In this document: in pieces, positions 8,361 through 16,453 of the stretch
Position numbering within the stretch: position 1 is the first letter of the stretch
How the letters are laid out: the number at the start of each line of letters is the position of its first letter
Origin: Clostridiales bacterium
GTDB lineage: Bacteria > Bacillota > Clostridia > Lachnospirales > Lachnospiraceae
Assembly (NCBI GenBank): GCA_012520815.1
Contig: JAAYNM010000023.1
Coordinates: 87,416-127,565, forward strand
Direction: 5' to 3'
Length of the DNA: 40,150 nt
Notes under the pieces: model-generated
Seen by the model: the letters and a program-made list of their open reading frames with translations, nothing else
Database searches by the model: none
What the model was told of the DNA's origin: nothing
Translations under genes and position numbers: made by a program

Positions 8361-8371
8361 GTTAAACTTGA
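8357..8371. promoter_or_regulatory. Palindrome spanning both divergent -35 boxes
   Basis: TCAAGTTAAACTTGA is a palindrome with 7-bp arms around one central base. Its outer TCAA/TTGA letters belong to the two divergent -35 hexamers, which by themselves create part of the symmetry. The inner GTT-A-AAC is not explained that way. A protein bound here would block or modulate both the pyr operon and the hybrid kinase. No pyrR gene and no long attenuator leader are present, which leaves room for operator control. Confidence 0.45.
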
Positions 8372-8396
8372 AACAACCAAACCCATCTGTTATAAT
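8368..8396 (+). promoter_or_regulatory. Promoter of the pyr operon
   Basis: TTGAAA (8368-8373), a 17-bp spacer and a perfect TATAAT (8391-8396) lie 38 bases before the pyrC ATG. The leader of about 30 nt is too short for a PyrR-type attenuator. Confidence 0.85.
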
Positions 8397-8434
8397 TCCT
8401 TAGATATTAGAAAGCACCAGAAAGGATCACAGAT

Positions 8435-9712
8435 ATGACTACACTTATTAAAGGTGGAAGGGTTATAAATCCTTCTGATAAGAGCGATAGTGTACGAGAT
8501 ATTCTTATAAGGGATGGCATTATTATAAAATGTGAACCACATATTACACAGGATTGCGACGAAGTAGTGGAAGCACATGGAATGTGGGTTATGCCTGGTC
8601 TTATAGATTTACATGTACATTTGCGAGAACCAGGATTTGAACATAAGGAAACTATAGAGACTGGGTCAAGGGCGGCAGCGGCAGGAGGATTTACAACGAT
8701 TTGTCCTATGCCTAATACCAATCCTGTTACAGATTGTGTAGATGTAGTTAAGTATGTGATTGATAAAGCAAAGGAAGTATCACCTATCAATGTATTGCCT
8801 GTGGGGGCAGTGACATTAGGACAGGCTGGTACACAGATTGCAGATATTGCAGCTATGAAAGAGGCTGGTATTTGCGCTATAAGTGAAGATGGAAAGTCTG
8901 TTATGAATTCACACATATATAGACAAGCTATGATAGATGCAGCAAAATGCGGCATACCAGTACTTGCCCACTGTGAGGATATTGACCTTGTAAAGGGTGG
9001 GGTTATTAATGCTGGTAAAAAATCAGAGGAACTAGGCATTAAGGGTATTGCTAATAATGTAGAAGACATTATTGTGGCTAGAGATATTCTACTTGCTAAG
9101 GAAACAGGGGCAACACTTCATTTGTGCCATTGTTCCACCAAAGATAGTATGAGGATGTTAAAGGCAGCAAAGGAAGACGGTGTAAAAGTTACGGCAGAAA
9201 TTTGTCCACATCATTTTACTTTGTGCGATGAGGATATTGAATCGAAAAATCCAAATTACAAGATGAATCCGCCAGTTAGAAGTCGTGAGGATAAAGAGGC
9301 TCTAATAGAAGGTTTACACCAAGATATTGCAGATGCTATTGCCACAGACCATGCACCGCATAGTGCCGAGGAAAAGGAAAAAGGAATAGAGATAGCTCCG
9401 TTTGGTATAGTGGGAAGTGAGACGGCAGTTGCGCTAACTATGACAGAGCTTATATATAAAGATGTTATAACACCAATGCAGATGGCAGAGAAAATGAGTT
9501 ATAATCCTGGGAAAATTCTTGGAATTGATAAAGGTACTTTGGACGTTGGAAAGATTGCAGACATAGTTATCATTGATCCAGATACAGAATATAACATTGA
9601 TGTAGATACATTTGTTTCAAAGGGAAAAAACACTCCGTTTAATGGATATCATGCCAGAGGAAAAGTGGTAAGAACTATTGTGAACGGATGTACAGTGTAT
9701 AAAGATAAATAA
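8435..9712 (+). CDS. pyrC: Dihydroorotase
   Basis: 425 residues, the normal length for a class I bacterial dihydroorotase, a cytoplasmic zinc amidohydrolase that cyclises N-carbamoyl-aspartate to dihydroorotate. Metal-binding motifs are visible: DLHVHLREPG (58-67), the His of HCED near residue 180, the His in LCHCS, and ATDHAPHS. The C-terminal NPGKILGI and DIVIIDPD stretches are family-typical. The start has AAAGGAT upstream. It is the first gene of the pyr operon, directly behind the promoter at 8368-8396. No pyrB or carAB adjoins it, so the first pathway steps are encoded elsewhere. Confidence 0.97.
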   Translation: MTTLIKGGRVINPSDKSDSVRDILIRDGIIIKCEPHITQDCDEVVEAHGMWVMPGLIDLHVHLREPGFEHKETIETGSRAAAAGGFTTICPMPNTNPVTDCVDVVKYVIDKAKEVSPINVLPVGAVTLGQAGTQIADIAAMKEAGICAISEDGKSVMNSHIYRQAMIDAAKCGIPVLAHCEDIDLVKGGVINAGKKSEELGIKGIANNVEDIIVARDILLAKETGATLHLCHCSTKDSMRMLKAAKEDGVKVTAEICPHHFTLCDEDIESKNPNYKMNPPVRSREDKEALIEGLHQDIADAIATDHAPHSAEEKEKGIEIAPFGIVGSETAVALTMTELIYKDVITPMQMAEKMSYNPGKILGIDKGTLDVGKIADIVIIDPDTEYNIDVDTFVSKGKNTPFNGYHARGKVVRTIVNGCTVYKDK

Positions 9713-9732
9713 AAAGAAAAATAAAGTAAAAA

Positions 9733-9772
9733 AGAAAGGAAAAATAATCTACAAAAAGATTATAGAAGAAAA
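9733..9772 (+). promoter_or_regulatory. Hairpin between a distant Shine-Dalgarno and the pyrF start
   Basis: The best Shine-Dalgarno, AGAAAGGA (9733-9740), is 32 bases from the pyrF ATG, too far for normal use. Between them lies a hairpin ATAATCT/AGATTAT with a 6-base loop (9744-9763). If it folds, the effective distance falls to about 12 bases. A weaker purine stretch, GAAGAAAA, lies right next to the ATG and could serve instead. Confidence 0.4.
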
Positions 9773-10699
9773 ATGATTGACAAATTAGTAGATAAGATTC
9801 AAAAATTAAATGCACCTATAGTAGTTGGGCTTGATCCAATGCTTGATTATGTACCAGAGCACATTACAAAGAAGGCATATGCTGAATTTGGTGAAACACT
9901 TGAAGGCGCGGGTGAGGCTATTTGGCAGTTTAACAAGGCTATACTTGATACAACATATGATATAATTCCTGCTATTAAACCACAAATTGCTATGTACGAA
10001 CAGTTTGGAATAGAAGGATTAAAGGCATTTAAAAAGACAGTGGATTATGCAAAATCTAAGGATATAGTTGTTATTGGTGATATTAAAAGAGGTGATATTG
10101 GTTCTACATCCACAGCATACGCAATGGGACATGTTGGAAGTGTTAAGGTTGGATCAAAAACATATAGAGCATTTGATGAAGATTTTGTTACTGTTAATCC
10201 ATATTTGGGAACAGATGGAGTTAAACCTTTTATTGATGTTTGTAAGGAAGATAACAGAGGTATATTTGTATTAGTAAAGACATCTAACAAATCAAGTGGA
10301 GAATTTCAAGATAGAATCGTAGATGGAAAACCACTTTATGAGATAGTAGGTGAACAGGTTGCTAAATGGGGCGAAGAACATATGGGTGATAAATATAGCT
10401 ATGTAGGTGCTGTTGTAGGCGCAACATATCCAGAAATGGGGGCAGTACTTAGAAAACTTATGCCAAAGACATATATTCTTGTACCAGGCTATGGTGCTCA
10501 AGGCGGAAAAGCCAGCGACTTAGCGCCATATTTTAATGAAGATGGACTTGGTGCTATTGTTAATTCATCAAGAGGAATTATATGTGCATATAAGATGGAT
10601 AATTACGCTAAGTTTGGTGCAGAAAACTTTGCAGACGCATCAAGAGCAGCTGTAATAGATATGATTACAGATATTACAACATCAGTTGGACTTGCATAA
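9773..10699 (+). CDS. pyrF: Orotidine 5'-phosphate decarboxylase, long (type 2) form
   Basis: 308 residues, the longer bacterial type 2 OMP decarboxylase that converts OMP to UMP, the last step of the pathway. Seen in the sequence: the substrate-binding VVGLDPML near residue 17, the catalytic DIKRGD motif (Asp103, Lys105, Asp108), and the phosphate-binding VPGYGAQGG plus NSSRGII near the C-terminus. It follows pyrC by 60 bp and precedes pyrK by 15 bp, so it is co-transcribed. The spacing to pyrC contains a small hairpin (see separate entry). Confidence 0.96.
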   Translation: MIDKLVDKIQKLNAPIVVGLDPMLDYVPEHITKKAYAEFGETLEGAGEAIWQFNKAILDTTYDIIPAIKPQIAMYEQFGIEGLKAFKKTVDYAKSKDIVVIGDIKRGDIGSTSTAYAMGHVGSVKVGSKTYRAFDEDFVTVNPYLGTDGVKPFIDVCKEDNRGIFVLVKTSNKSSGEFQDRIVDGKPLYEIVGEQVAKWGEEHMGDKYSYVGAVVGATYPEMGAVLRKLMPKTYILVPGYGAQGGKASDLAPYFNEDGLGAIVNSSRGIICAYKMDNYAKFGAENFADASRAAVIDMITDITTSVGLA

Positions 10700-10714
10700 A
10701 TCGGAGGCTACCAT

Positions 10715-11488
10715 ATGAAGTACAAAGAAATTGTGACTGTTATAAGTCAAGAACAGATTGCCACAGGAATATACAGTATGTGGATTCAAACAAAGGATAT
10801 TGCAAAGGATGCAGTTCCAGGACAATTTATTTCTATATACTGCAAGGAGGGTTCAAGGATTCTTCCAAGACCAATTAGTATTTGCGAAGTTGATAAAGAG
10901 GCAGATACGCTCCGTATTGTTTATAGAGTTGTGGGAAAAGGTACAGATGAATTTTCGAAGTTTTCGGTGGGTGAGACTACACAGGTGGTTGGACCTCTTG
11001 GAAACGGATATACATTAGAGAATAGAACAGCATTACTTATTGCAGGAGGAGTTGGAATTCCACCTATGTTAGAAACAGCCAAGGCACTGAACTTTATGGG
11101 TGTAAAGGTATTTACAGTTTGCGGATATAGAAATAACGAGCTTTTCTTAAAAGAAGACTTGGAAAAGTATTCAACAGTAATTATAGCCACTGATGATGGT
11201 AGTGTAGGCACAAAAGGTACTGTTATTGATGCGATTAAAGAAAGCGGAGTAGAGGCAGATGTGATTTACTCATGTGGACCAACTCCAATGCTTAGGGCAG
11301 TTAAACAGTATGCTATTGAAAATGATATTATCTGTCAGATTTCCCTTGAGGAGAAAATGGCATGTGGAATAGGTGCTTGTCTTGCATGTGTATGTAAAAG
11401 CAAGGAAGTGGATGATCATTCCCAGGTACATACCAAACGAATATGTGCAGATGGACCAGTTTTTTATGCACAGGAGGTTGAACTATAA
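10715..11488 (+). CDS. pyrK: Dihydroorotate dehydrogenase electron-transfer subunit
   Basis: 257 residues. It is the FAD and [2Fe-2S] subunit that lets PyrD type 1B pass electrons from dihydroorotate to NAD+. The FAD motif RPIS (52-55), nucleotide-binding GGVGIPPML and YSCGPTPML are present. The C-terminal iron-sulfur cysteines are C217, C222, C225 and C244, in the C-x4-C-x2-C-xn-C spacing of the family. The ribosome site GGAGG lies 8-9 bases before the ATG. Its stop overlaps the pyrD start by one base (TAATG), which fits stoichiometric production of the PyrD2K2 complex. Confidence 0.97.
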   Translation: MKYKEIVTVISQEQIATGIYSMWIQTKDIAKDAVPGQFISIYCKEGSRILPRPISICEVDKEADTLRIVYRVVGKGTDEFSKFSVGETTQVVGPLGNGYTLENRTALLIAGGVGIPPMLETAKALNFMGVKVFTVCGYRNNELFLKEDLEKYSTVIIATDDGSVGTKGTVIDAIKESGVEADVIYSCGPTPMLRAVKQYAIENDIICQISLEEKMACGIGACLACVCKSKEVDDHSQVHTKRICADGPVFYAQEVEL

Positions 11489-12390
11489 TGAATTTAGGCG
11501 TAAATATTGCAGGTGTTCAATTTGAAAATCCAGTAATGGAGGCTTCTGGGACATTTGGTTCAGGAGTGGAATTTTCAGAATTTGTTGATTTAAATAAACT
11601 TGGTGCAGTGGTTACAAAGGGTGTGGCAAATGTGCCATGGCCAGGAAATCCAACTCCAAGGATTGCAGAAACATATGGCGGTATGCTCAATGCTATAGGA
11701 CTTCAAAATCCTGGAGTTGAGGTGTTTTGTAAAAGAGATATTCCGTTTTTAAAGAAGTTCAATACCAAAATCATTGTAAATGTATGCGGAAAGACAGTAG
11801 AAGATTATTTGGAAGTAGTAGAAAGACTTTCAGATGAGCCTATAGATATGATGGAGATAAATATTTCCTGCCCAAATGTTAAGGAGGGTGGTATTGCTTT
11901 TGGACAAGATCCTAAATGCGTTGAAGCTATTACAAAAGCTGTTAAAGCAAAGGCAAAACAGCCTGTTATTATGAAACTTAGTCCGAACGTAGCAGATATT
12001 ACTGTTATGGCAAAGGCAGCAGAAGCAGGTGGTACAGATGCGTTATCACTTATCAATACCATTACAGGAATGAAGATAGATATTCATAAACAAACATTTG
12101 CGATAGCCAATAAAACTGGCGGAATGTCAGGTCCAGCGGTAAAACCAGTAGCAGTACGTATGGTTTATCAGGTTGCAAATGCTGTATCTGTTCCTATTAT
12201 AGGTATGGGTGGCATCATGAACGGTGATGATGCAATGGAATTTATACTTGCTGGAGCTACAGCAGTTTCTGTTGGAACAGCTAATTTTATGAATCCAACA
12301 GCTACCATGGATGTACTTTCGGGAATTGAAAATTACATGAGAATGCATAATGTAGAGGATATCAATCAGCTGATTGGTATTGTGAAATAG
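11488..12390 (+). CDS. pyrD: Dihydroorotate dehydrogenase (NAD+), catalytic subunit, type 1B
   Basis: 300 residues. It is the FMN-containing catalytic subunit that oxidises dihydroorotate to orotate in the cytoplasm. The catalytic base Cys128 lies in NISCPNVKEGG; a cysteine here is typical of class 1 enzymes. The FMN-binding C-terminal GMGGIMNGDDAMEF and GATAVSVGTA are present. The start overlaps the pyrK stop, and AGGAGG is present 9 bases upstream. The type 1B assignment is confirmed by the adjacent pyrK. Confidence 0.97.
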   Translation: MNLGVNIAGVQFENPVMEASGTFGSGVEFSEFVDLNKLGAVVTKGVANVPWPGNPTPRIAETYGGMLNAIGLQNPGVEVFCKRDIPFLKKFNTKIIVNVCGKTVEDYLEVVERLSDEPIDMMEINISCPNVKEGGIAFGQDPKCVEAITKAVKAKAKQPVIMKLSPNVADITVMAKAAEAGGTDALSLINTITGMKIDIHKQTFAIANKTGGMSGPAVKPVAVRMVYQVANAVSVPIIGMGGIMNGDDAMEFILAGATAVSVGTANFMNPTATMDVLSGIENYMRMHNVEDINQLIGIVK

Positions 12391-12417
12391 AAGGTCATTA
12401 TGTTAAATCTAAACTGA

Positions 12418-12446
12418 TTGAAACCAGAGAAATTTTATGATAGAAT
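12418..12446 (+). promoter_or_regulatory. Probable internal promoter for pyrE
   Basis: TTGAAA (12418-12423), a 17-bp spacer and TAGAAT (12441-12446) lie 50 bases before pyrE, in the only sizeable gap of the pyr cluster (106 bp). It suggests pyrE can be expressed independently of pyrCFKD. Confidence 0.65.
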
Positions 12447-12496
12447 ATGAGCGATATTATGGTATGCTAAAATAGCAAACAGGAGGACCAAGGCAA

Positions 12497-13171
12497 ATGG
12501 AAACATACAAGCAGGAATTTATAGAATTTATGGTTGATTGTGAAGTATTAAAATTTGGGGATTTTGTTACAAAGAGTGGAAGAAAGACACCATTTTTTAT
12601 TAATACAGGATTCTACAGAACTGGTGCACAGCTAAATAAGCTTGGAGAATACTATGCAAAGGCTATTAATGATAAATATGGTGTAGACTTTGATGTATTG
12701 TTTGGACCAGCTTATAAGGGAATTCCTCTTACTGTTGCTACTACAATGGCTATCAATAAACTTTACGGAGCTGATATTAGATATTGCTCAAATCGTAAAG
12801 AGGAAAAGGATCATGGAGATACAGGAATTTTACTTGGAAGTCCAATAGATGAAGATGATAGGATTGTATTTATTGAGGATGTTACTACTTCAGGAAAATC
12901 CATTGATGAAACACTCCCGATTGTTAAAGCACAAGGTGGAAAAAACATTATCGGTATTGTGATTTCTGTTGATAGAATGGAACAGGGTAAGACAGATAAA
13001 AGTGCATTAGAAGAAATTAAAGAGAATTACCAGATGGAAACTACAGCTATCGTAACGATGGCGGAGGTTATAGAACACTTATACAATAAAGAGTATAACG
13101 GAAAAATCATAATTGATGATACTATGAAGGCAAAGATTGACGCATATTATGAGCAATATGGCATAAAGTAA
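12497..13171 (+). CDS. pyrE: Orotate phosphoribosyltransferase
   Basis: 224 residues. It converts orotate and PRPP to OMP. The PRPP-binding motif IVFIEDVTTSGKS (about 123-135), the Lys-rich loop NRKEEKDHGDTG, and the substrate motif GPAYKGIPL are visible. Length and motif order match the longer bacterial PyrE class. AGGAGG lies 10 bases upstream. It has its own likely promoter at 12418-12446 but follows the other pyr genes in the same direction. A tiny membrane-peptide gene starts 23 bp after its stop. Confidence 0.97.
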   Translation: METYKQEFIEFMVDCEVLKFGDFVTKSGRKTPFFINTGFYRTGAQLNKLGEYYAKAINDKYGVDFDVLFGPAYKGIPLTVATTMAINKLYGADIRYCSNRKEEKDHGDTGILLGSPIDEDDRIVFIEDVTTSGKSIDETLPIVKAQGGKNIIGIVISVDRMEQGKTDKSALEEIKENYQMETTAIVTMAEVIEHLYNKEYNGKIIIDDTMKAKIDAYYEQYGIK

Positions 13172-13194
13172 AGATTCAAGGAGAGGTGATTTTG

Positions 13195-13347
13195 ATGGAA
13201 GAAAAGATTGAAAAACTTGTTAAAAGAACCGGCGGAATTGCAATTACACTAGGGATACTTTCTATAGTAGCAGGCGTTACTATTGGAGTACTTACCATTG
13301 TAAATGGTGGTAAGTTATTAAAAGGCAAATCTAATATTTTGTATTAA
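13195..13347 (+). CDS. Small single-span membrane peptide, 50 residues
   Basis: An ORF of 50 residues with an excellent ribosome site, AAGGAGAGG, 8 bases before the ATG. A TTG codon directly precedes the ATG in frame and is less likely as start. The peptide begins with a charged amphipathic stretch (MEEKIEKLVKRTGG), then one hydrophobic segment (about residues 14-36), then a basic tail (KLLKGKSN). It should sit in the membrane. I do not recognise a family. It follows pyrE by 23 bp, ends just before a terminator hairpin, and is probably co-transcribed with pyrE. Confidence 0.65.
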   Translation: MEEKIEKLVKRTGGIAITLGILSIVAGVTIGVLTIVNGGKLLKGKSNILY

Positions 13348-13368
13348 GAAACACATGCAGGCAAATAT

Positions 13369-13402
13369 GGCCGGAATTAGTTTTCCGGCCTATAGTTTTT
13401 TG
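13369..13402 (+). terminator. Probable terminator of the pyr cluster
   Basis: A perfect 8-bp stem GGCCGGAA/TTCCGGCC with a 6-base loop is followed, after TATAG, by TTTTTT. The U-run is displaced by 5 bases, so termination may be partial. The next gene starts 15 bases later and has no clear promoter of its own. Confidence 0.6.
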
Positions 13403-13416
13403 AAAGGACCATTGAT

Positions 13417-13731
13417 ATGGGAATCTTTAAGAAATATAAATTTACAGATAAGAGACAATCTAGAAAAGGTCTGATAGCATCAGGTCTTTTTCTACTATCA
13501 CTTATAAGTTTAATAGCAGGAATCTATGTGTCATACAAACACCATGGAGATGGAAATATTATGGTGGGATTTGCAGGAGCGGCTTCATTTGTATTATCTG
13601 CGTCAGGATTTATTGTGGGTATGAAGAGTTTTAAAGAAGAGAATATCTTCCTTTTATTCCCATGGATTGGAACTGTGGGAAGTGCAGTGATTTGGTTTGG
13701 AATTGCCTGTATTATTTTAATTGGAATTTAA
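13417..13731 (+). CDS. Small three-span membrane protein of unknown function
   Basis: 104 residues. A basic N-terminus with KYKFTDKRQSRKG is followed by three hydrophobic segments (about 18-38, 50-68 and 78-102). I recognise this as a small membrane family common in Lachnospiraceae, possibly DUF6142; the name is from memory and untested. The ribosome site GAAAGG lies before the ATG. It starts 15 bases after a terminator-like hairpin and precedes the aminopeptidase gene by 15 bp, so these two are probably co-transcribed. No function is suggested by sequence. Confidence 0.75.
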   Translation: MGIFKKYKFTDKRQSRKGLIASGLFLLSLISLIAGIYVSYKHHGDGNIMVGFAGAASFVLSASGFIVGMKSFKEENIFLLFPWIGTVGSAVIWFGIACIILIGI

Positions 13732-13746
13732 AGAAAGGTAGTAAAT

Positions 13747-15783
13747 ATGAGCTACAAAGAATTATTTAAAGAAGAGAATATTGAAGCAGAAGAAAGATTT
13801 GATTTAGCAATTGAAAGAATCAAATCTATTATAGATGAAAAAACAGTTCCGAAAGTTTATCAGGACTATTTCAGCAGTACAGCAAAGTTAATTATATATA
13901 TAACTAATATCCTTAATATTAGCAAAAATGATGAAATCAGAAATAAGAGTCTAGAAGAGTTACAGGAAATGAATGATGAAATGTTTGCGTCCCTATATCC
14001 AGATAACTATGATAGTTCTTTTGCTAATCCGGCACATATGGAAGAATGTTTTGGAGAAATATATGGAAAATATTTAGGATATCTTTATGTATCTATATTT
14101 AAAATGATTCCTTATGCAATCGAGTACAGAATGAAGGAAGTTACCATTTTTATGGAGCTTTTTATAGAAATATATAATATTTTCGAGAGCGAAGATTTAA
14201 GTGAAGCTAACTTAAAGGATACAATTTACTGGTTCGAAAGTGATTATTCTGACGTGTTTCTTGAAGATAGTATAAGATGTCAATTGGATACATCCCTTGA
14301 TTTCTACTACAACATCCTTATGGAGTCAGATCTGGATGATATAAGATACCTATATTTTTATGGAAAGTATGTATCAAAAAATGAAGTGGAAACAGCCAAC
14401 TACCTAAGAAAACTATCTACGGAAAAAATTGAGGCGATGGCATCTACATTCACAGAGGGCTTTGCGAGGGGATTTGAACTGGGAAGAAAAGATATGTCAA
14501 AGAAGAAGTATGTTGAAGTTAGATATCCGCTAGGATTTGAAAGAATGGTTAGGGTTGCGGTGAAGCAGTTTAAGAAAATGGGACTAGAAACCATTATACG
14601 ACCAGCTACAATTTCTTCTACGCCAATCAATAAGCAAATGACATTTGATCATAAGTTTGATGCAGGTCTATTTTTAGATAAAGCCATGAGCGAAAGAAAA
14701 CTTTCAGTTGTTCGTGTGACCATGGATAAATACAAGGATTTGGCAGAACTAAAGGCAGGGCCAGCCGTAATAGAAACATTTGGAGAAACACCTTTTGAAC
14801 CAGTAGCGACGAAAGGTGCGGTAAAATTAAATGAAAAACAAAGTAAGATATATGCATCATACCAAAATTCCTATGTTCAGATATTGTGCGAATATGTAAA
14901 ACGGGATGAAACTTCATTCACGATTATAGCATATCCAATTCCAGAAATTGGCCCATTGTATGAAACGTTATTTAATGAGACAATAAGGATAAATACTTTA
15001 GACAATGATAAATTTCAAAAAATTCAGCAGAAAATTATTGATGCATTGGATAAAGGAACGAGCGTACATGTTTTAGGAAAAGGTGATAATGCTACAGACA
15101 TTACTATTGCATTACATACACTTAAAAATAGTGAAATCGAAACTAATTTTGAAAATTGTACAGCAGACGTGAATATTCCAGTTGGTGAGGTTTTTACATC
15201 ACCTAAACTTAAAGGAACCAATGGTATTTTAAATGTTAGTGGAGTGTATCTAGATGGTATTAAATATAACAATTTGAAGATATCCTTTGAAGATGGAATC
15301 ATTAAAGATTACACTTGTGATAATTATGAAGAAAAAGAGAAAGCTAAGGCTTTCATAAAAGAAAATCTGTTGGGAAATAGGGAGACCCTTCCAATAGGTG
15401 AGTTTGCTATTGGAACAAACACAACTGCATATGTTATGGCCAATAAATATAATATTGTATATAAGCTTCCGATACTGATAGTGGAGAAGATGGGACCTCA
15501 TTTTGCAATTGGAGATACCTGCTATTCCCATGAGGAGGATATAATGACATATAATCCAGATGGAAAGGCAATAGTGGCAAGGGAAAACGAATACAGTGCC
15601 CTTAGACATGAAAAGCCTGAAGAAGCTTATTTTGGATGTCATACAGATATAACAATTCCTTACGATGAATTGGAAGAAATAGCAGTTATCCTGCCAGATG
15701 GAGAAAAGATTATAATAATAAAAGACGGTAGATTTGTCCTGGATGGGACGAGAGATTTAAATGAACCATTTGAAAATAATTAA
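13747..15783 (+). CDS. M29-type metallo-aminopeptidase with long N-terminal extension
   Basis: 678 residues. The C-terminal part shows the pattern of M29 thermophilic aminopeptidases: Glu552 in GEFAIGTN, Glu580 and His585 in VEKMGPHFAIG, Tyr593, and His632 with Asp634 in GCHTDITIP. These correspond to the expected two-metal ligands and catalytic residues. The first 250 residues are an acidic, mostly helical region absent from classical M29 enzymes of about 400 residues; I cannot assign it. No signal peptide is seen, so it probably trims peptides in the cytoplasm. AAAGG lies shortly upstream of the ATG. It is likely co-transcribed with the small membrane protein before it and ends just before the pur promoter. 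Confidence 0.8.
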   Translation: MSYKELFKEENIEAEERFDLAIERIKSIIDEKTVPKVYQDYFSSTAKLIIYITNILNISKNDEIRNKSLEELQEMNDEMFASLYPDNYDSSFANPAHMEECFGEIYGKYLGYLYVSIFKMIPYAIEYRMKEVTIFMELFIEIYNIFESEDLSEANLKDTIYWFESDYSDVFLEDSIRCQLDTSLDFYYNILMESDLDDIRYLYFYGKYVSKNEVETANYLRKLSTEKIEAMASTFTEGFARGFELGRKDMSKKKYVEVRYPLGFERMVRVAVKQFKKMGLETIIRPATISSTPINKQMTFDHKFDAGLFLDKAMSERKLSVVRVTMDKYKDLAELKAGPAVIETFGETPFEPVATKGAVKLNEKQSKIYASYQNSYVQILCEYVKRDETSFTIIAYPIPEIGPLYETLFNETIRINTLDNDKFQKIQQKIIDALDKGTSVHVLGKGDNATDITIALHTLKNSEIETNFENCTADVNIPVGEVFTSPKLKGTNGILNVSGVYLDGIKYNNLKISFEDGIIKDYTCDNYEEKEKAKAFIKENLLGNRETLPIGEFAIGTNTTAYVMANKYNIVYKLPILIVEKMGPHFAIGDTCYSHEEDIMTYNPDGKAIVARENEYSALRHEKPEEAYFGCHTDITIPYDELEEIAVILPDGEKIIIIKDGRFVLDGTRDLNEPFENN

Positions 15784-15793
15784 CCGTATTGCA

Positions 15794-15822
15794 TTGACTT
15801 GAATAATCAGATAAAGTAGAAT
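15794..15822 (+). promoter_or_regulatory. Promoter of the purE-purM-purN-purD operon
   Basis: TTGACT (15794-15799), a 17-bp spacer and TAGAAT (15817-15822) lie just after the aminopeptidase stop. Transcription would begin near 15829, about 70 nt before purE. Confidence 0.8.
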
Positions 15823-15830
15823 ATAGACGA

Positions 15831-15864
15831 GTATTGTGCTTTGTTTTATGTAGAAGCGCAATAT
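15831..15864 (+). promoter_or_regulatory. Stem-loop at the extreme 5' end of the pur transcript
   Basis: A stem of 10-11 bp, core ATTGTGCTT/AAGCGCAAT with one internal G-T pair, closes a 12-base loop. It starts within a few bases of the predicted transcription start. It lacks a T-run and does not resemble a purine riboswitch. A 5' mRNA-stabilising hairpin or a protein-binding site are possibilities. Confidence 0.5.
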
Positions 15865-15901
15865 ATGAATTTAATCTTTATAAAAAAAGGAGACTAAAAG
15901 C

Positions 15902-16405
15902 ATGGCTAAAGTTGGTATTATTATGGGCAGTGACTCTGATTTAGACATCATGAGTAAAGCTGCTGATATTTTAGAGAAATTAGGTATTGATTATGAAATG
16001 ACAATCATTTCAGCTCACAGAATGCCGGATATATTTTATGATTATGCTAAATCAGCAGAGTCAAAGGGAATGAAAGTTATTATTGCTGGAGCAGGTGGTG
16101 CAGCTCATTTACCAGGTATGGCAGCAGCTATTTTCCCAATGCCAGTTGTAGGCGTGCCTATTCATACAAAGTCATTAGGTGGGGTAGATTCACTTTATTC
16201 AATAGTACAGATGCCAGGTGGTATTCCAGTTGCAACTGTTGCTATTAATGGAGGATTAAATGCTGGTTTATTAGCAGCAAAGATTCTTGCAACAAGTGAT
16301 GAAGCACTTTTGGAAAAACTCAAGGACTATTCAGCAAAGATGAAAGACAAAGTAGTAGAAAAAGCTGAAAAACTTGAAGAAGTTGGATATAAGAACTACA
16401 AATAG
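15902..16405 (+). CDS. purE: N5-carboxyaminoimidazole ribonucleotide mutase (class I PurE)
   Basis: 167 residues, typical for class I PurE, which converts N5-CAIR to CAIR in purine synthesis. Motifs are MGSDSDL (8-14), SAHRMP with the catalytic His39, and AGGAAHLPGM. Class I implies a PurK partner; none is in this window. AAAGGAGAC precedes the ATG. It is the first gene of the purE-M-N-D operon. Confidence 0.97.
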   Translation: MAKVGIIMGSDSDLDIMSKAADILEKLGIDYEMTIISAHRMPDIFYDYAKSAESKGMKVIIAGAGGAAHLPGMAAAIFPMPVVGVPIHTKSLGGVDSLYSIVQMPGGIPVATVAINGGLNAGLLAAKILATSDEALLEKLKDYSAKMKDKVVEKAEKLEEVGYKNYK

Positions 16406-16453
16406 ATTATAGTCGATTATTCCCACTAAGGGACATTAGAAAGGAACATTAAA

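Noticed and set aside
8397-8434. PyrR-type attenuator before pyrC
   Set aside because: The leader is only about 30 nt, with no terminator/antiterminator structure and no pyrR gene nearby.
8407-9069. Minus-strand ORF of 220 codons
   Set aside because: It lies antisense within pyrC, which has full dihydroorotase motifs, a ribosome site and a promoter. The ORF has no ribosome site and a composition typical of a shadow frame.
15823-15901. Purine riboswitch before purE
   Set aside because: The leader has one stem-loop only; the three-way junction and conserved loop sequences of the purine aptamer are absent.
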